A DNA stretch of 64,000 nucleotides from Sinonovacula constricta (taxonomy: Eukaryota > Mollusca > Bivalvia > Cardiida > Solecurtidae), in contig CM017559.1 in assembly GCA_007844125.1 (NCBI GenBank), positions 37,562,326 through 37,626,325 of the forward strand. The letters run 5' to 3'. A program made the translations under genes and the position numbers. Position 1 is the first letter of the stretch. Every line of letters starts with the position of its first letter. The notes under the pieces were generated by a model. The model saw only the letters and a program-made list of their open reading frames with translations, ran no database searches and had not been told where the DNA came from. Below, piece after piece: positions 1 through 12,600 of this stretch.

Positions 1-929
1 TGGTCTGCCTTAATCGGTTCAACCAACGTTTAAATTCCATGTCTGTATATTTCCACAGATCATGCACAAATTAAGGATAAAGCAATATAGGTCATCTGCT
101 TATCATTCTGAAAGTTAATGTGCTTTAGAAAGGTTTCATCAAACATTAAAAAAACATGATGAGAACACATTGCGTTGACACTGACAAGTTATACGTTACT
201 TTTGTTTGCTGTAAGAGAATCGGACCAAGAGTCTCTTGGCTTCTGCACAAGTGAATTTGTGTATGGTCACACAGGTAGTCGACGATGAACCATCTTTGAA
301 TTGACTTTATGGATCTGACTTGCGGAAGAGATTGTCCAAAGATTGTGATTTGGCAAGAACATGTCTAAAGCAAGCCCAGAACAAAACAAAGCAGAGATAT
401 GACCAAAATACTCACGATAGGAGTTCCGTACCAGCTGATCAAGTTTTGGCGTTTTTGCCCATTTCTGTAAAACCAGTAAAATATAAATACTTTAGTCCCT
501 ATATAATTGTCAAGAAAGTTAATGACCCCAAATACGCCATTTCTACTCATGGGATGTAAAAACAAAAACAAATGTGCCATGTAAACATGTTGGCAAGTAC
601 AGAAATAGCCAAAATTTTGTTAACCCAGTGTCATTTATCCTCCCTGTCCCACATGAATAGAAATATGTTAAGCAATATGATTGCAACAATATTAGTGATA
701 TAAAAAAAGATTTTTGTCCAACTAAATAACATAATTTTAACATTCTAAGGAATATCGACCATAAATTGAATCAACTGTAGCAAATCAACTGAGCAGAACA
801 TGTACTAGAAGTTAACTACCTTCTTGAGAATGACTTTATTGAACCAAGCCAAAGCAAATACAGTTTGCAGTGTATTCTTGTACCGTTACCAAATTACACT
901 TATCAAATGTGCGCTGCCTATCGTTCATT
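1..929 (+). mobile_element. Decayed Ty3/Gypsy-class pol remnant: integrase followed by reverse transcriptase N-terminus
   Basis: Translation in shifting forward frames gives pieces of an LTR-retrotransposon polyprotein. Around 65-160 is the end of the integrase catalytic core, with 'SSAYHSES' then, after a stop at 116-118, 'ALERFHQTLK', which carries the last catalytic acidic residue of the DDE fold. Around 196-280 is 'FAVRESDQESLGF' and 'EFVYGHTG'. From 311 to 559 comes the integrase C-terminal region, with 'QRYDQNTHDRS' and the GPY/F-like 'FSPYIIVKKV'. A stop is followed in frame by 'CHVNML' (about 580-597). After a degenerate linker, 811-929 reads 'EVNYLLENDFIEPSQS' and 'CILVPLPNYTYQMCAAYRSF', the start of reverse transcriptase. 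Several stops and frameshifts show the copy is dead. No LTRs, gag or protease lie in the window. Integrase before RT is the Gmr1-like order, unlike typical Gypsy. Identification is by remembered family motifs only. Confidence 0.82.
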
Positions 930-1017
930 CATCGTCGGATACCCCCGGTTGATTCTATTACGTTACTCTCCATTCATCACCCGTGGGCAAATTGCTACTC
1001 ATTTCGTCGTTTTGTTT
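930..1017 (+). repeat. Left terminal inverted repeat (88 bp)
   Basis: It starts CATCGTCGGATACCCC and is the exact reverse complement of 1435-1522. It is flanked on the outside by the 9-bp duplication at 921-929. Confidence 0.93.
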
Positions 1018-1114
1018 GAATAGAACAGAACAGACATTATCCAATCAGATGATAGGTTACAAAATGAAATACTCTTCAATCGGAAGATCAATACGGTGAC
1101 CTGAGAACGTAAAC

Positions 1115-1453
1115 ATGGCGACCGGTACAGCGCATCGCAAGTGTAAAGTATGTCTGTCAGCGATCCGCGACAGATGTTCTTACAGATCTTTGGGCACTCC
1201 AGCAAGTATTGCAAAATACACGTCGGTCTTAAACGAAATCGGTATCCTTGCCCATGAAGACAGTGACGTTGCGTGTAATTTGTGCGTTAATAAACTTAAC
1301 CGGTGTTGCAAACTACAGGACGACCTAGCTACACGATTATCGGTCATCGAAGTGGTATGTAAGCGTAAACTTGATTGGTTGCCAGATCCGCTGGATTTTC
1401 TTAGCGAACCAATCGGATTGCGGCATTTCATAGTAAACAAAACGACGAAATGA
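1115..1453 (+). CDS. 112-aa ORF with paired CxxC motifs inside the TIR element (zf-AD/ZAD-like fragment)
   Basis: The start is an ATG in a favourable context (AAACATGG). Residues 10-13 are CKVC and residues 54-57 are CNLC, about 40 residues apart, followed by a helix-like stretch with two more cysteines (64-65). This C-x2-C...C-x2-C layout resembles N-terminal treble-clef zinc-binding domains of the ZAD/THAP kind found in animal zinc-finger proteins and some transposon proteins. The last ~6 codons run into the right terminal repeat, so the C-terminus is unlikely to be original. A splice-donor-like GTATGTAAG begins near 1354, so the real coding part may end there as a first exon. Two readings are possible: an exon captured from a host gene, or the N-terminal exon of the parent transposase. 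Expression is unknown. Confidence 0.45.
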   Translation: MATGTAHRKCKVCLSAIRDRCSYRSLGTPASIAKYTSVLNEIGILAHEDSDVACNLCVNKLNRCCKLQDDLATRLSVIEVVCKRKLDWLPDPLDFLSEPIGLRHFIVNKTTK

Positions 1454-1522
1454 GTAGCAATTTGCCCACGGGTGATGAATGGAGAGTAACGTAATAGAAT
1501 CAACCGGGGGTATCCGACGATG
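1435..1522 (-). repeat. Right terminal inverted repeat (88 bp)
   Basis: Exact reverse complement of 930-1017. It is followed immediately by the second copy of the 9-bp duplication (1523-1531). The last codons and stop of the internal ORF lie inside it. Confidence 0.93.
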
Positions 1523-1575
1523 TCGTTCATTCAACGCCATCACTAAGACATATCCATATCCAATATTTTATATGC
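1523..1575 (+). mobile_element. Gypsy reverse transcriptase remnant, continuation right of the TIR element
   Basis: Beyond the duplicated 9 bp the frame reads 'SFNAITKTYPYPI', the conserved stretch that follows the RT segment lost at 929 in Gypsy-type elements. The phase matches the left flank once one copy of the duplication is discounted. Similarity ends at about 1575 in AT-rich DNA, so the rest of RT, RNase H and the 3' LTR are missing or unrecognisable. Confidence 0.75.
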
Positions 1576-4500
1576 TGTAATATTTTTCTATGTTTTAATA
1601 CTTTATGTTGTGTTGTAAAACTTATTGATGGCTTTTACTTTCTGTTGGACCATTGATCGTTACAATTATCATATTAACTGATCTGCAAATCGACCGAAAT
1701 ATAAAAAACCCTTAAATAATTAAACTGTCATCAGAAATTTACTTACTTAACAAAAGAAAGAATATTTAAAGATCCTAATGTAATGTTAACCCCAATAAGA
1801 ATAAAAATATTGTATATTTTACAGGTCAATCTTTACTCGCCCTAAAAAATCCAGTAAAGAAACAAAGAAGATTGCTTTAAATGCTTAATTTTTACCCCTT
1901 TTAATAAATTTATATTTGCAAATCGATTAAGATAATCGTTTTTTTAACTACCCTAGGCATACCGTAAGGCACATTACAATGTACAAACACACACTACATT
2001 CGCAAATTTCATCTTAAAGTTTATCAATACATGAACTTTATAACCTTAAAAATGAAAAAGATTTTGATGGTGTTTGAACCGGCCAAAAGAGATAAAAATA
2101 TCAACTGCAGTTTTAGTTTGTATTTCTTAACAATACAATCTGGTTCGGTATAGTGCCCGTGTGATAATATGAACGTTTGTGGTTGATTGATTATGCCAAT
2201 GTTATGTCATTTAATGGCACAAATACAAACACTACATATAAATCAGTACCATGGTCATGACGATAAAGGTAAACGGATATTAGCACTGGCTTGAACCTAG
2301 TTAACATCATTTTAATGACATACCCAAAACCAATGTCAAAATAGCGCTTAGCACATGGAATGTTTCTCTTTACAAACCAATGCAAGTATTTGTTCATATG
2401 TATTGTTTGGTTAAAAGGTTGTAATACGAGGGCTGTTCGGAAATTTCGTGGACTAAAACCCCACAATGTACAGAGCTTTGGTTATAAAAGCCACTAAATC
2501 ACAGATTGTCAAATATGTATTTTGTGTTTTAAAAGCAAAACATTATTAAACCATAATAAATACATGTAGTAGAATAATGTATGTCTGATTACATTCTTAC
2601 ATGTGAACATATCATTCAAAAGATTTGTGAGACTGTGTTGTCTTTAAGTTGATGCTTTTCCGTTGTTGTTTTGAGGAGGTTTAACTCAACAACCTGATCT
2701 GAATTGTGCATTCTATAATGTACGTAATCTATATAAGTCAGTCGTAAATAGTACGCTGTCTGACTGGATAGCAACGAATTTATGTAAATATATATGAAGT
2801 GCAGATCGGGTGGTTGTATGTATCATGAAACTAAACTGTGATCAAGTCGCTTTAACGTTTTTCATATCTATAGTTTCACATTTCCTTCTAAATTAATATT
2901 CTTTCCTGTAAATTTAAGTATAGTTTTTTAAAATGAAAAAAAAAACCCACTTTGTTTTCATTAGGTGAATTTCCCTTAAACTATCTGCTTTAAATTAGTC
3001 AAATGCAGCGCAAGTAGGTATGCTCAAATGCTCCAGAGATCTGCATTGTCGTGGAGGTCTTTTGTGTGCCCTTTCAGTTAAATTGAAAAAGAAATCAGTA
3101 AATTAAACACGTTTTTTCTGCATATTGCATGCTTTTAAAAAGACGTGTGTATTCATCAGTGATCTGAATATTTATACAAATTGAAAAGTTAATGCTGTCA
3201 AGAACTGCCTCTTGTGTATTTGCTAAGTACACAAATAATTGTAAAATGCTAGTAATTATTATATTGACAGACGGTATGGATGCGGATGACTGCTAATGGC
3301 TGCTAACATGCTTACATTTTTTAATCACTAAGAAGGTTCTATCCATGATCAGTAAGCCACTGTGCTAATGTTTAAGTCAGAATATAAGAGTAAATCTGCT
3401 TAAGTGAGGGATTTTGCTGCTCGCGTCCATTCCGTGGATGCGAAAAGGATACTAGCATCTGATGGAAAGAGAGAGTAAAGTCATCTGCTAGATAAGCATA
3501 GAACATACAAACAAGAAAAAGGTAAAATGAAATAAACAGGAAAGATAAGAATTGACAACAAATACTACGTACTAATATAATATGAAATAATGAACAGGTA
3601 AAATACAAAAGTGATGGAAATATAAGATGACAAAGAAAAACATGCATTGAAACGCATTCTATGGTCGATGTCTTAATTGAGAGAATCGAAAATGTATTTC
3701 TCGTGAAATGTTAGTTTTTGCTGTCTGTATTGCTACAACTTTTCTTTTGCCTTCTGTCTTTTTAATTACAATCTTTCGTGCTCCTTTTCACCATTATTTC
3801 CTATTTTCCCTATTTCCTTTTCACTATTTGATCTATCACTCCTGACGTTTTACTTACATCAAATCATCTTTTGGTTCAACTAATATTTCTCTGCTAACAT
3901 ATATTTCCTTCTTTGTTCCCTTTTCTTTCTCCATTCTGTATGTTATTCAATTGATTCTGTTTTACTGTACGTCTTTATGTTTCCCTATATCATCTTCATA
4001 GGAGACCCACCCTTTGTTTATTTCCACATATTTATGTGTGTCTTTTTTGTTTCGTATTATGACGGTTCTTTTTAGTGATTTTTTTTCCTTTTGCATAGTT
4101 TTCTTATTTTTTGTCATCTAACATTTTTGTTCCTCCCATATATTTCTCTCTTAACGCTTTCCTATTATTATCGTTCTTGTTTTTTTTCTTGATCTTCTAT
4201 TCTGTAAGTTTTCTTTTATTGCTTAATGTCAAATAATTTTTGCCGCTTTAATTGTTTGTTTTGCGGTTTAATGTCATTTTTTCTTCTTCTTTTGACCACG
4301 GCTGCTCCTTTGTTACCCAATGGGCGTACAGTTATTAATATTTCTAAATCGTGCTAAGATATTTTAAATATGTTCTATCTTTCCAATGAATCTCTTGAAG
4401 TATATAGGCAATATTGCTGAAGGAGGCTATCGGTGTCTTAAACATTATCAGATAAAACACGAAAACAGACATGAAGACACAAATAATATAAGAGGGAATG

Positions 4501-6940
4501 AGCATGGGTGTGGTGATGGGGCGAGAGTGGTGATAAAACAAAGTATAATAATGATGAAGATAGACAAGTACGTTTGTGATTGACGTTTTATGTTCATTAT
4601 TTGATTTGTGCTACCTATTTTGTAGAATTACATGTACAGTATATCGGAATTGCTCTAACAACGCATTGACTCGATTTGCTCTATGCTACATTGTAGGGAA
4701 CGGTTGTAAATGGGGAACAATGTTAAATAGTATGTCATGCAAATTAAAAATGTAGAAAAATATTAATGTTAAAGGAGAATTAAGATATGTAACGGGTGCA
4801 AGCGTTCCAGTTTACCGTTCTGCGTGGAACGTTCACACAGAGTGCGTTCAGTATTCCGTTTGGGTGAGAAAATCGTGCATTCGCGTTCCCGTTTTGTGTG
4901 AACTTGCATTCATTCACGTGTAAGAAAACCGCAAGTCACGGACAGTATGATTAACAATTCTTGCACAATAAAATTATGGACCGGATATGAATTATAGCCT
5001 TTAGCAAATGTTTACTGGAAGTCGGTTACACATGGACAATTAAAAACAGCATCATTAAGCGTGTGAAAATAAGGTCAAGCCTAGTTTTGTCGAAAAAGAA
5101 AGCATTAACTAGATACATATTTATTCTCGATACGGGTTTCCTTCACTTAATCAACGGTAACATTATAGGGGCCTATTCGCAGAAACAAATTCAATCAATA
5201 TAATCAATCTCACAATCAGACAATGCTTCGACCACAAGTTTACAGTAAAATCTAAAAGGTTGTATTAAAGCAAGCATAATTATGAAATCAACATTTTATC
5301 ATTTTGACGGATTTCAAAAAATGAACTTCCGATTTCTAATTTTTAGAAAATGCTTTAATAAAGAGATGTGAATAAACATATTTAGGAAAACAGAGTTTTG
5401 AATATCCCGTAGTGTGTAAAGATAAATTCTTAACTGCCTTGACTCGACATTAAGGACGATATTTTATGTTACTTTTTTAAAAATAAAGAAAATTTACCTG
5501 ACATAATGTCAGCAGAAAAAACGTGGGTCACTTATTTCTCAGAGGGTAACTATATATTTATCAACGCCGGTAAATCACATCTTTCATATTCCTGCCAGCA
5601 CATATAGCAGAATTAACCAAATCAGCTTTAATCACATACTCAGAAATAATAAACTCTATTAAAACATCTAATTTGCTCAAATCACACATTCGTAACTTAA
5701 CATGTCATCTTTAGTACGGCTTCAAAGCAATCCCACCTAGCGATCGCATTGTCTGAATTAAAGTTTCGCAACATATTGATAAACCCTAAAATGTATTACT
5801 TTTGGAAATTTGAACATCATTTAATTACAAAAAACGCAGAATGAAACAGACATGTTTATATTTTTTCAACAATTGACTCTTTTTTCATAAAATAAGATAG
5901 TGAAATCAACAAAAATAGCACTTATTGGCACCTGAAAAATTGCATGTAATCACACCACCAGAAACAAACAAAAATGGCCACAACCAGTATTTCCCACTTC
6001 TAACTGTAACTCTGACATTATTATTCAGAGAAGTTAGGATTTCGATTGGTTAGGGAATATATATAAAAAAAAACTCTACAATATATCAGTTCGCTCAGTA
6101 AATAGTATACCCATTAAAGAACCTAAAACAGCAGCAAACAATGTCTGCCAGTATTATTCATAAAAACATGTGGCTTAATTATTCTAACCCGTATTGCATC
6201 TGACTTGGCCTATTGACCTAGTCCATACTTAAAGCCAGACTGGCCCAACGTGCACATTGCTAAACTAACCTATATAATTATAATTAACAAGCAACTCAAG
6301 TTGATTTATGTGATACAGAAGTCTACTAATTTCAAAGTAAGGTGACTAAGGTTAGGATGCGAAATTCCCAAGCAGTAATGTTCACCATATGCTAGGCAAA
6401 AATGACAAACAAAACAAGATTTGTTTTTAATTGGTACTGAAAAGTAGGTAGGCCTACCTGCAAAAGGACCACTTCAGACAAATCTTTAGCATATACTCCT
6501 TTTAAGCCATGAATGTGCCACATGAAGCGGTTACAAAAAATCCGGATGTGATGACTTCCATTAAACTAGTTACTTTTTTTATTCTGTCAACCAGTGATGT
6601 AAACAAAAGATAAAAAGTTGTCGATCTATCTAATTTACCATACAACAGCGTACAATATTATACTACGCTCTGTACGCTTAATATGTCACGGAGGAATTTT
6701 GTCCCTTCTAGAATTTGTAATTGCTAACAAAATGAGTTTCCTCCTCCTTTCAAAAAATAAACTGGGGATTATTTTATTATACACCCAGAAAAATCATTAC
6801 ACTCTATGTGTTTCTACAGTGCAATAAAAATGTGTGAATAATAAAATGATATCCATTTAATATTAGATGTATATATCAGATCTATATGTAGTCTGTTATT
6901 CAATTACAATAAAGCACTTTTAATCTAACTATTTTTATTC
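1576..6940. other. AT-rich region without a recognised gene
   Basis: About 5.4 kb of AT-rich sequence with only short chance ORFs, such as a 91-codon minus-strand ORF at 2191-2466 that matches nothing I know. 3700-4300 is strongly pyrimidine-rich on the plus strand. A short GC-richer patch lies at 4795-4925. I see no convincing exons, RNA genes or complete mobile elements. Confidence 0.6.
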
Positions 6941-6949
6941 ATTTAAAAT

Positions 6950-8800
6950 TTATATCGAGGGATACTTGAAATAATGGACGAGATAAAGAAAATTTACGGA
7001 TGTCGGGATGTGTTTATAAGATTATAGATTTGAAACCTCAATCCGATGTTAATGGCATTGAAAATGTTAATTACAGATCTCTTGTGTCCTTGCGATTATA
7101 ATATTTCGACATTCTACTTTGAATTATCTTACATATCGAGACATTTATAGTGCTGTTGCTGAGAACATAAAATCTTATTGCAAAAAATAAGATATACCCT
7201 TTCGATTGACTTTGACTTGGAAAAACCCCAGGTGAATAGACTCGTCAAACAATTGGCACAAAATTGTATGTTTAACTGGAATATGTTTACAGTTAATCAA
7301 CAACACCGTCATTGCCTTCCATGTATTATATTCATTATGTAATGTAAACTATCCTGTATTATATTCATTCTGTAATGTAAACTATCCTGTATTATATTCA
7401 TTCTGTAATGTAAACTATCCTGTATAATTAAAAAACGCACCTAAGTAATTGAAGTCAGTTACTACTTCAACAGAGTTTACCATGTAAGTACAATTTTCAT
7501 TTCTCCTATAAGTAGCATTTCTGCCTAAAAACAACTATTTTAGTGTTGTTTTTTTTTTAAGTTTAGGTCTAGCTCCAATTTACAGCAATACCCATAAAAC
7601 ATCTAGATTTTTCTGTAACTCATCGGGACTTTCAACAAAAATAAAGATGTCACCTGCAAATAGAATTGTCGTCAACATAAAGTCTTCCATATGTTCACGA
7701 TTATATAGTGTATACGAATCTACATCTTCTAGGAATAATGATGCTTAAATGAGCGAGGCACTCTCACTTTGCTTCAGTCTGACTAGGCTATTGTAGAAAT
7801 TAGAAGTATTACCAAACAACCTGACACAAGATCGTACAGATGTGTACACACTCTTTATGTACAACATTTTTCTATCAGTACTAATTCGTTGGAATTTATG
7901 CAATAGGTCATTTCTATAAATGCCATCACTTTTTGTAACATCTAAAATGCAACACATAGTCATTTCTCGTTATTTAAGAAATGATTTATAGATGAACTTA
8001 AGATAAAGATGGAATCTACTGTTGAATGGCTCTATATCCGCACTGGGCATCTGGTAAGTTGCGATGTGCAATGAAAGGTCGTTGTTTCTTTTGTTCATAA
8101 TAGTGGTGAATAGCTTTGAACAGCTTTGAACAGCTTTGAAAAGCAACTTAAAAGTGTAATTACACGGTAATTATTGACGTCATTTTTTCCCATCTTATGT
8201 AACGGTGACATTCTCCCTTCTTTCCATCTATCAGGAATATGACCCGAATCCATAATCATGATAAAAATATCACATCTATTTGGACATAAAATATCTGTAA
8301 TTTCAATAAAATATTAATTGAAAATACAATCTGAACCACGTAATTCGCTAATTTGTTTTCAATTTTATATTGCATTTAAAAAATTTGTGTGAAAAGATAA
8401 TCTAGTTCTTCGTTAAATCCAGTAAAATCGTGGGAATTACAAAAATGTTCGGACTCTTCGTCCGTTTTCTGATATATACATAATTTCCTAAATTAAAAAG
8501 ATATTTATAGAACTCTTTCCCTGTTAAGACGCTATCAACTCTTGTTTTATGTTTCTCAAAATATTTCAGCCTGCAATTTAAGGCTATATATCTCTTAAAA
8601 TATTTTTAAATGTATTTTTACTATCTCATGCATCTTAGGTTTTTTTTTGCTTTACTACAATCTGAATCAAACAATTCTTTGTTTTCTGATACCGTGTTAA
8701 CATTGAATGTAACATTGTTATCTTTAGAGAAAAATAGATCCGTAACACCCTATAGGCGTCCGTGAACTGCTTTTACTAAGAAGGATATTTACAAATATAA
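6950..8800 (-). mobile_element. LINE remnant 1: non-LTR retrotransposon reverse transcriptase region, degenerate
   Basis: Reading the minus strand from 8750 downwards gives, across several frames, the linker after the endonuclease ('LFDSDCSKAKKNLRCMR'). Next come the RT fingers ('YFIEITDIL', 'DSGHIPDRWKEGRMSPLHK', 'NNYRVITLLSCFSKLF') and the palm ('SDGIYRNDLLHKF'). The metal-binding box survives as 'ILFAGDIFIF', where the family has a YADD-type motif. The thumb follows ('NTKIVVFRQ', 'VEVVTDFNYLGAFFNYTG'), then the C-terminal domain ('WKAMTVLLINCKHI', 'CQLFDESI', 'WGFSKSKSIERVYLIFC') near 7180-7310. Frameshifts and stops are frequent and A-to-G decay hits the active site, so it is inactive. 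It belongs to the APE-type (jockey/CR1/I-like) LINEs. Ends are uncertain: no 3' tail was identified, and the left limit is only where similarity fades. Confidence 0.8.
7323..7421. repeat. Three tandem copies of a 33-bp unit inside LINE remnant 1
   Basis: Units at 7323-7355, 7356-7388 and 7389-7421 each begin GTATTATATTCATT. The first differs at one base and the other two are identical. The unit length equals 11 codons, and the copies lie within the LINE C-terminal reading frame on the minus strand. Confidence 0.93.
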
Positions 8801-9630
8801 AATAAGTCGAACTGTGCAGCCTGGCTACGAAAGAATGACGATTGGGGGTGTTATTCATCACTTTTCAAATTGATGTAAGGCACCATTAAACAGCATTTTG
8901 TTCTGGTTACAGTGTTTTATTTGGTTGAGGGAAAATACTACTTTGATACGACCTTAAATAACATATAGCAAGTTCACTGCATGCTATCTGCACGAGTTCT
9001 ATATCTGCTTCAATTAAATACATTCCTTGGAAGAATGAAAAATGATGCTTTTTACAATTTTACAAAACACACTCTATTTACAATGTGCTCTATAAAAGAC
9101 CAGTATTTACTGTCAGTACTCTTTTAGATTTATAAAGAGGTGCATAATTTACCTCTTAATCATATCCAAAATTGCACTTATCATATTTTGCACCTTTTAG
9201 TATATTAACAAGTACACAACATAAGCGTTTTTTCACCATAAACGGGTCTGGTTCCCGGCAAATTATGAATTTTCGTGTCTAGACATCACGTAAAATGTGA
9301 AACAGAAGTTCAGTCTTCAATACAAATTTCAATTAACAGAAAATTGACGGTTCTAGAGCGGTAACTGATGAGTTTGCTCTATCTTGTATTATGTCTAGTC
9401 AGAGTTTTATTTAACTTTAACAACTGAGAATACCGTTGTCCTGAGACTTTTAACATTTTAATATACGTCGCAGTACTCACATGACGTAAGTAGTTATATT
9501 TATTTGAAATTTAACGATGCTCATGTAGCCATCAAGTAAGAGACCAAAAATGTGAAAACAATATTAAGACAAGTTACTGACATAACTTTTTTAATATTAT
9601 AAAACTGGATCGTTCGCTATAGAAAAATAT
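8801..9630. other. Unrecognised AT-rich spacer before array A
   Basis: No ORF, RNA gene or repeat structure I can name. It separates LINE remnant 1 from the first 25-bp minisatellite units. Confidence 0.5.
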
Positions 9631-12600
9631 CCCACATGACCCTACAGATAGATAAATCACATGTCCCTGCAGCTGGATCTCCCCCATGACCCTACAGATG
9701 GATCTTTAACATGACCCTATAGCGGGATCTCTTATGGCTCTACACCTGGATCTCCCAAATAATTATACAACAGGATCTGCCACATGATCCTACTACTGGA
9801 TCTTCACATGACCCCTTCAACTAGATCTCTCATATAACCCTTCAACTGGATCTTTCACATGACCCCTTCAACTAGATCTCTCACATAACCCTTCAACTGG
9901 ATCTCTTACATGACCCTTCAGCTGGATCTCTCACATGACCCTTCAACTGGATCTCTCACATGACCCTTTAACTGGATCTATCACATGGCCCTTCAACTGG
10001 ATCTCTCATATGACCCTTTAGCTGGATCTCTCACATGACCCTTCAACTGGATCTCTCACATGACCCTTCAACTGGATCTCTCACATGACCCTTCAACTGG
10101 ATCTCTCACATGACCCTACAACTGGATCTCTCACATGACCCTTCAACTAGATCTCTCACATTACCCTTCAACTAGATCTCTCACATGACCCTTCAACTAG
10201 ATCTCTCACATGACCCTTCAACTGGATTTTCACATGACCCTTCAACTGGATCTCTCACATGACCCATCAACTGGATTTCTCACATGACCCTTCAACTGGA
10301 TTTCTCACATGACCCTTCAACTAGATCTCTCAAATGACCCTTCAACTAGATCTCTCACATGACCCTACAACTGGATCTCTCACATGGCCCTTTAGCTGGA
10401 TCTCTCACATGACCCTTCAACTGGATCTCCCACATGACCCTTCAACTAAATCTCTCACATGACCCGACAACAAGATCTCCCACATGACCCTACAACTGGA
10501 TCTCTCACATGAACCTTCAACTAGATCTTTCACATGACCCGACAACAAGATCTCCCGCATGACCCTTCAACTGGATCTCTCACATGACCCTTCAACTAGA
10601 TCTCTCACATTACCCTTCAACTAGATCTCTCACATGACCCTTCAACTAGATCTCTCACATGACCCTTCAACTGGATTTTCACATGACCCTTCAACTGGAT
10701 CTCTCACATGACCCATCAACTGGATCTCTCACATGACCCTTCAACTGGATTTCTCACATGACCCTTCAACTAGATCTGTCAAATGACCCTTCAACTAGAT
10801 CTCTCACATGACCCTTCAACTGGATCTCTCACATGTCCCTTCAGCTGGATCTCTCACATGACCCTTCAACTGGATCTCTCACATGACCCTTCAACTGGAT
10901 CTCTCACATGACCCGACAACAAGATCTCCCACATGACCCTACAACTGGATCTCTCACATGAACCTTCAACTAGATCTTTCACATGACCCGACAACAAGAT
11001 CTCCCGCATGACCCTACAACTGGATCTCTCACAAAACCCTTCAACTGGATCTGTCACATGACCCTTCAACTGGATCTCGCACATGACTCTTCAGCTGGAT
11101 CTCTCGCATAACCCTTCAACTAGATCTCTCACATGACCCTTCAACTGGATCTGTCACATGACCCTTCAGCTGGATCTCTCACATAACCCTTCAACTGGAT
11201 CTGTCACATGACCCTTCAACTGGATCTGTCACATGACCCTTCAACTAGATCTGTCACATGACCCTTCAGCTGGATCTCTCACATAACCCTTCAACTAGAT
11301 CTCTCACATGACCCTCAACTGGATCTGTCACATGACCCTTCAGCTGGATCTCTCACATAACCCTTTCATCTGGATCTGTCACATGACCCTTCAACTGGAT
11401 CTCCAACATGACCCTTCAACTGGATCTGTCACATGACCCTTCAACTGGATCTGTCATATGACCCTTCAGCTGGATCTCTCACAAAACCCTTCAACTGGAT
11501 CTGTCACATGACCCTTCAACTGGATCTCCAACATGACCCTTCAACTGGATCTGTCACATGACCCTTCAACTGGATCTGTCATATGCCCTTCAGCTGGATC
11601 TCTCACAAAACCCTTCAACTGGATCTGTCACATGACTCTTCAACTGGATCTCGCACATGACCCTTCAACTGGATCTATCACATAAGCCTTCAGCTGGATC
11701 TCTCACATGACCCTTCTACTGGATCTGTCACATGACCCTTCAGCTGGATCTCTCACATAACCCTTCAACTAGATCTCTCACATGACCCTTCAACTAGATC
11801 TTTCACATGACCCTTCAACTGGAACTGTCACATGACCCTTCAACTAGATCTCTCACATGACCCGACAACTAGATCTCTCACATGACCCGACAACTAGATC
11901 TCTCACATGACCCGACAACTAGATCTCTCACATGACCCGACAACTAGATCTCTCACATGGCCATGGACCTGGATCTCCAAATGACCCTTCAACTAGATCT
12001 CTCACATGACCCGACAACTAGATCTCTCACATGACCCGACAACTAGATCTCTCACATGACCCGACAACTAGATCTCTCACATGACCCTTCAACTAGATCT
12101 CTCACATGACCCGACAACTAGATCTCTCACATGACCCGACAACTAGATCTCTCACATGACCCGACAACTAGATCTCTCACATGACCCGACAACTAGATCT
12201 CTCACATGACCCGACAACTAGATCTCTCACATGACCCTTCAACTAGATCTCTCACATGACCCGACAACTAGATCTCTCACATGACCCGACAACTAGATCT
12301 CTCACATGACCCGACAACTAGATCTCTCACATGACACGACAACTAGATCTCTCACATGACCCGACAACTAGATCTCTCACATGACACGACAACTAGATCT
12401 CTCACATGACCCGACAACTAGATCTTTCACATGACCCGACAACTAGATCTCTCACATGACCCGACAACTAGATCTCTCACATGACACGACAACTAGATCT
12501 CTCACATGACACGACAACTAGATCTCTCACATGACACGACAACTAGATCTCTCACATGGCTATGGACCTGGATCTCCAAATGACCCGACAACTTAATCTT

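Larger units (their letters stand above)
930..1522 (+). mobile_element. Non-autonomous TIR DNA transposon carrying a short ORF (Pack-type candidate)
   Basis: The 593-bp element is bounded by inverted repeats of 88 bp (930-1017 and 1435-1522) that are identical when compared base by base. The 9 bp TCGTTCATT occurs directly outside both ends (921-929 and 1523-1531), a target-site duplication. The insertion interrupts reverse-transcriptase sequence of the older Gypsy remnant, and the interrupted reading resumes in the same phase on the right side. Perfect TIRs imply recent movement or gene conversion between the ends. No transposase is present, so mobilisation would need an enzyme supplied in trans. 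A 9-bp duplication with long TIRs fits Mutator-like or Merlin-like families best; I cannot decide which. The interior holds a zinc-finger-like ORF at 1115-1453. Confidence 0.88.

Noticed and set aside
2425..2451. Mariner-like terminal sequence (TACGAGGGCTGTTCGGAAA)
   Set aside because: It resembles an inward-facing mariner end at a TA site, but no matching opposite end or transposase remnant was found nearby.
2191..2466. 91-codon minus-strand ORF
   Set aside because: AT-rich, no recognised motif, and length compatible with chance.
4829..4903. Short inverted repeat GTTCACAC/GTGTGAAC in a GC-richer patch
   Set aside because: Eight bases only, with no target duplication or larger symmetry; consistent with chance.
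10866..11084. 72-codon minus-strand ORF with repeated CEIQLKGHV-type units
   Set aside because: It lies wholly within the 25-bp minisatellite and is cut by variant units; not a gene.
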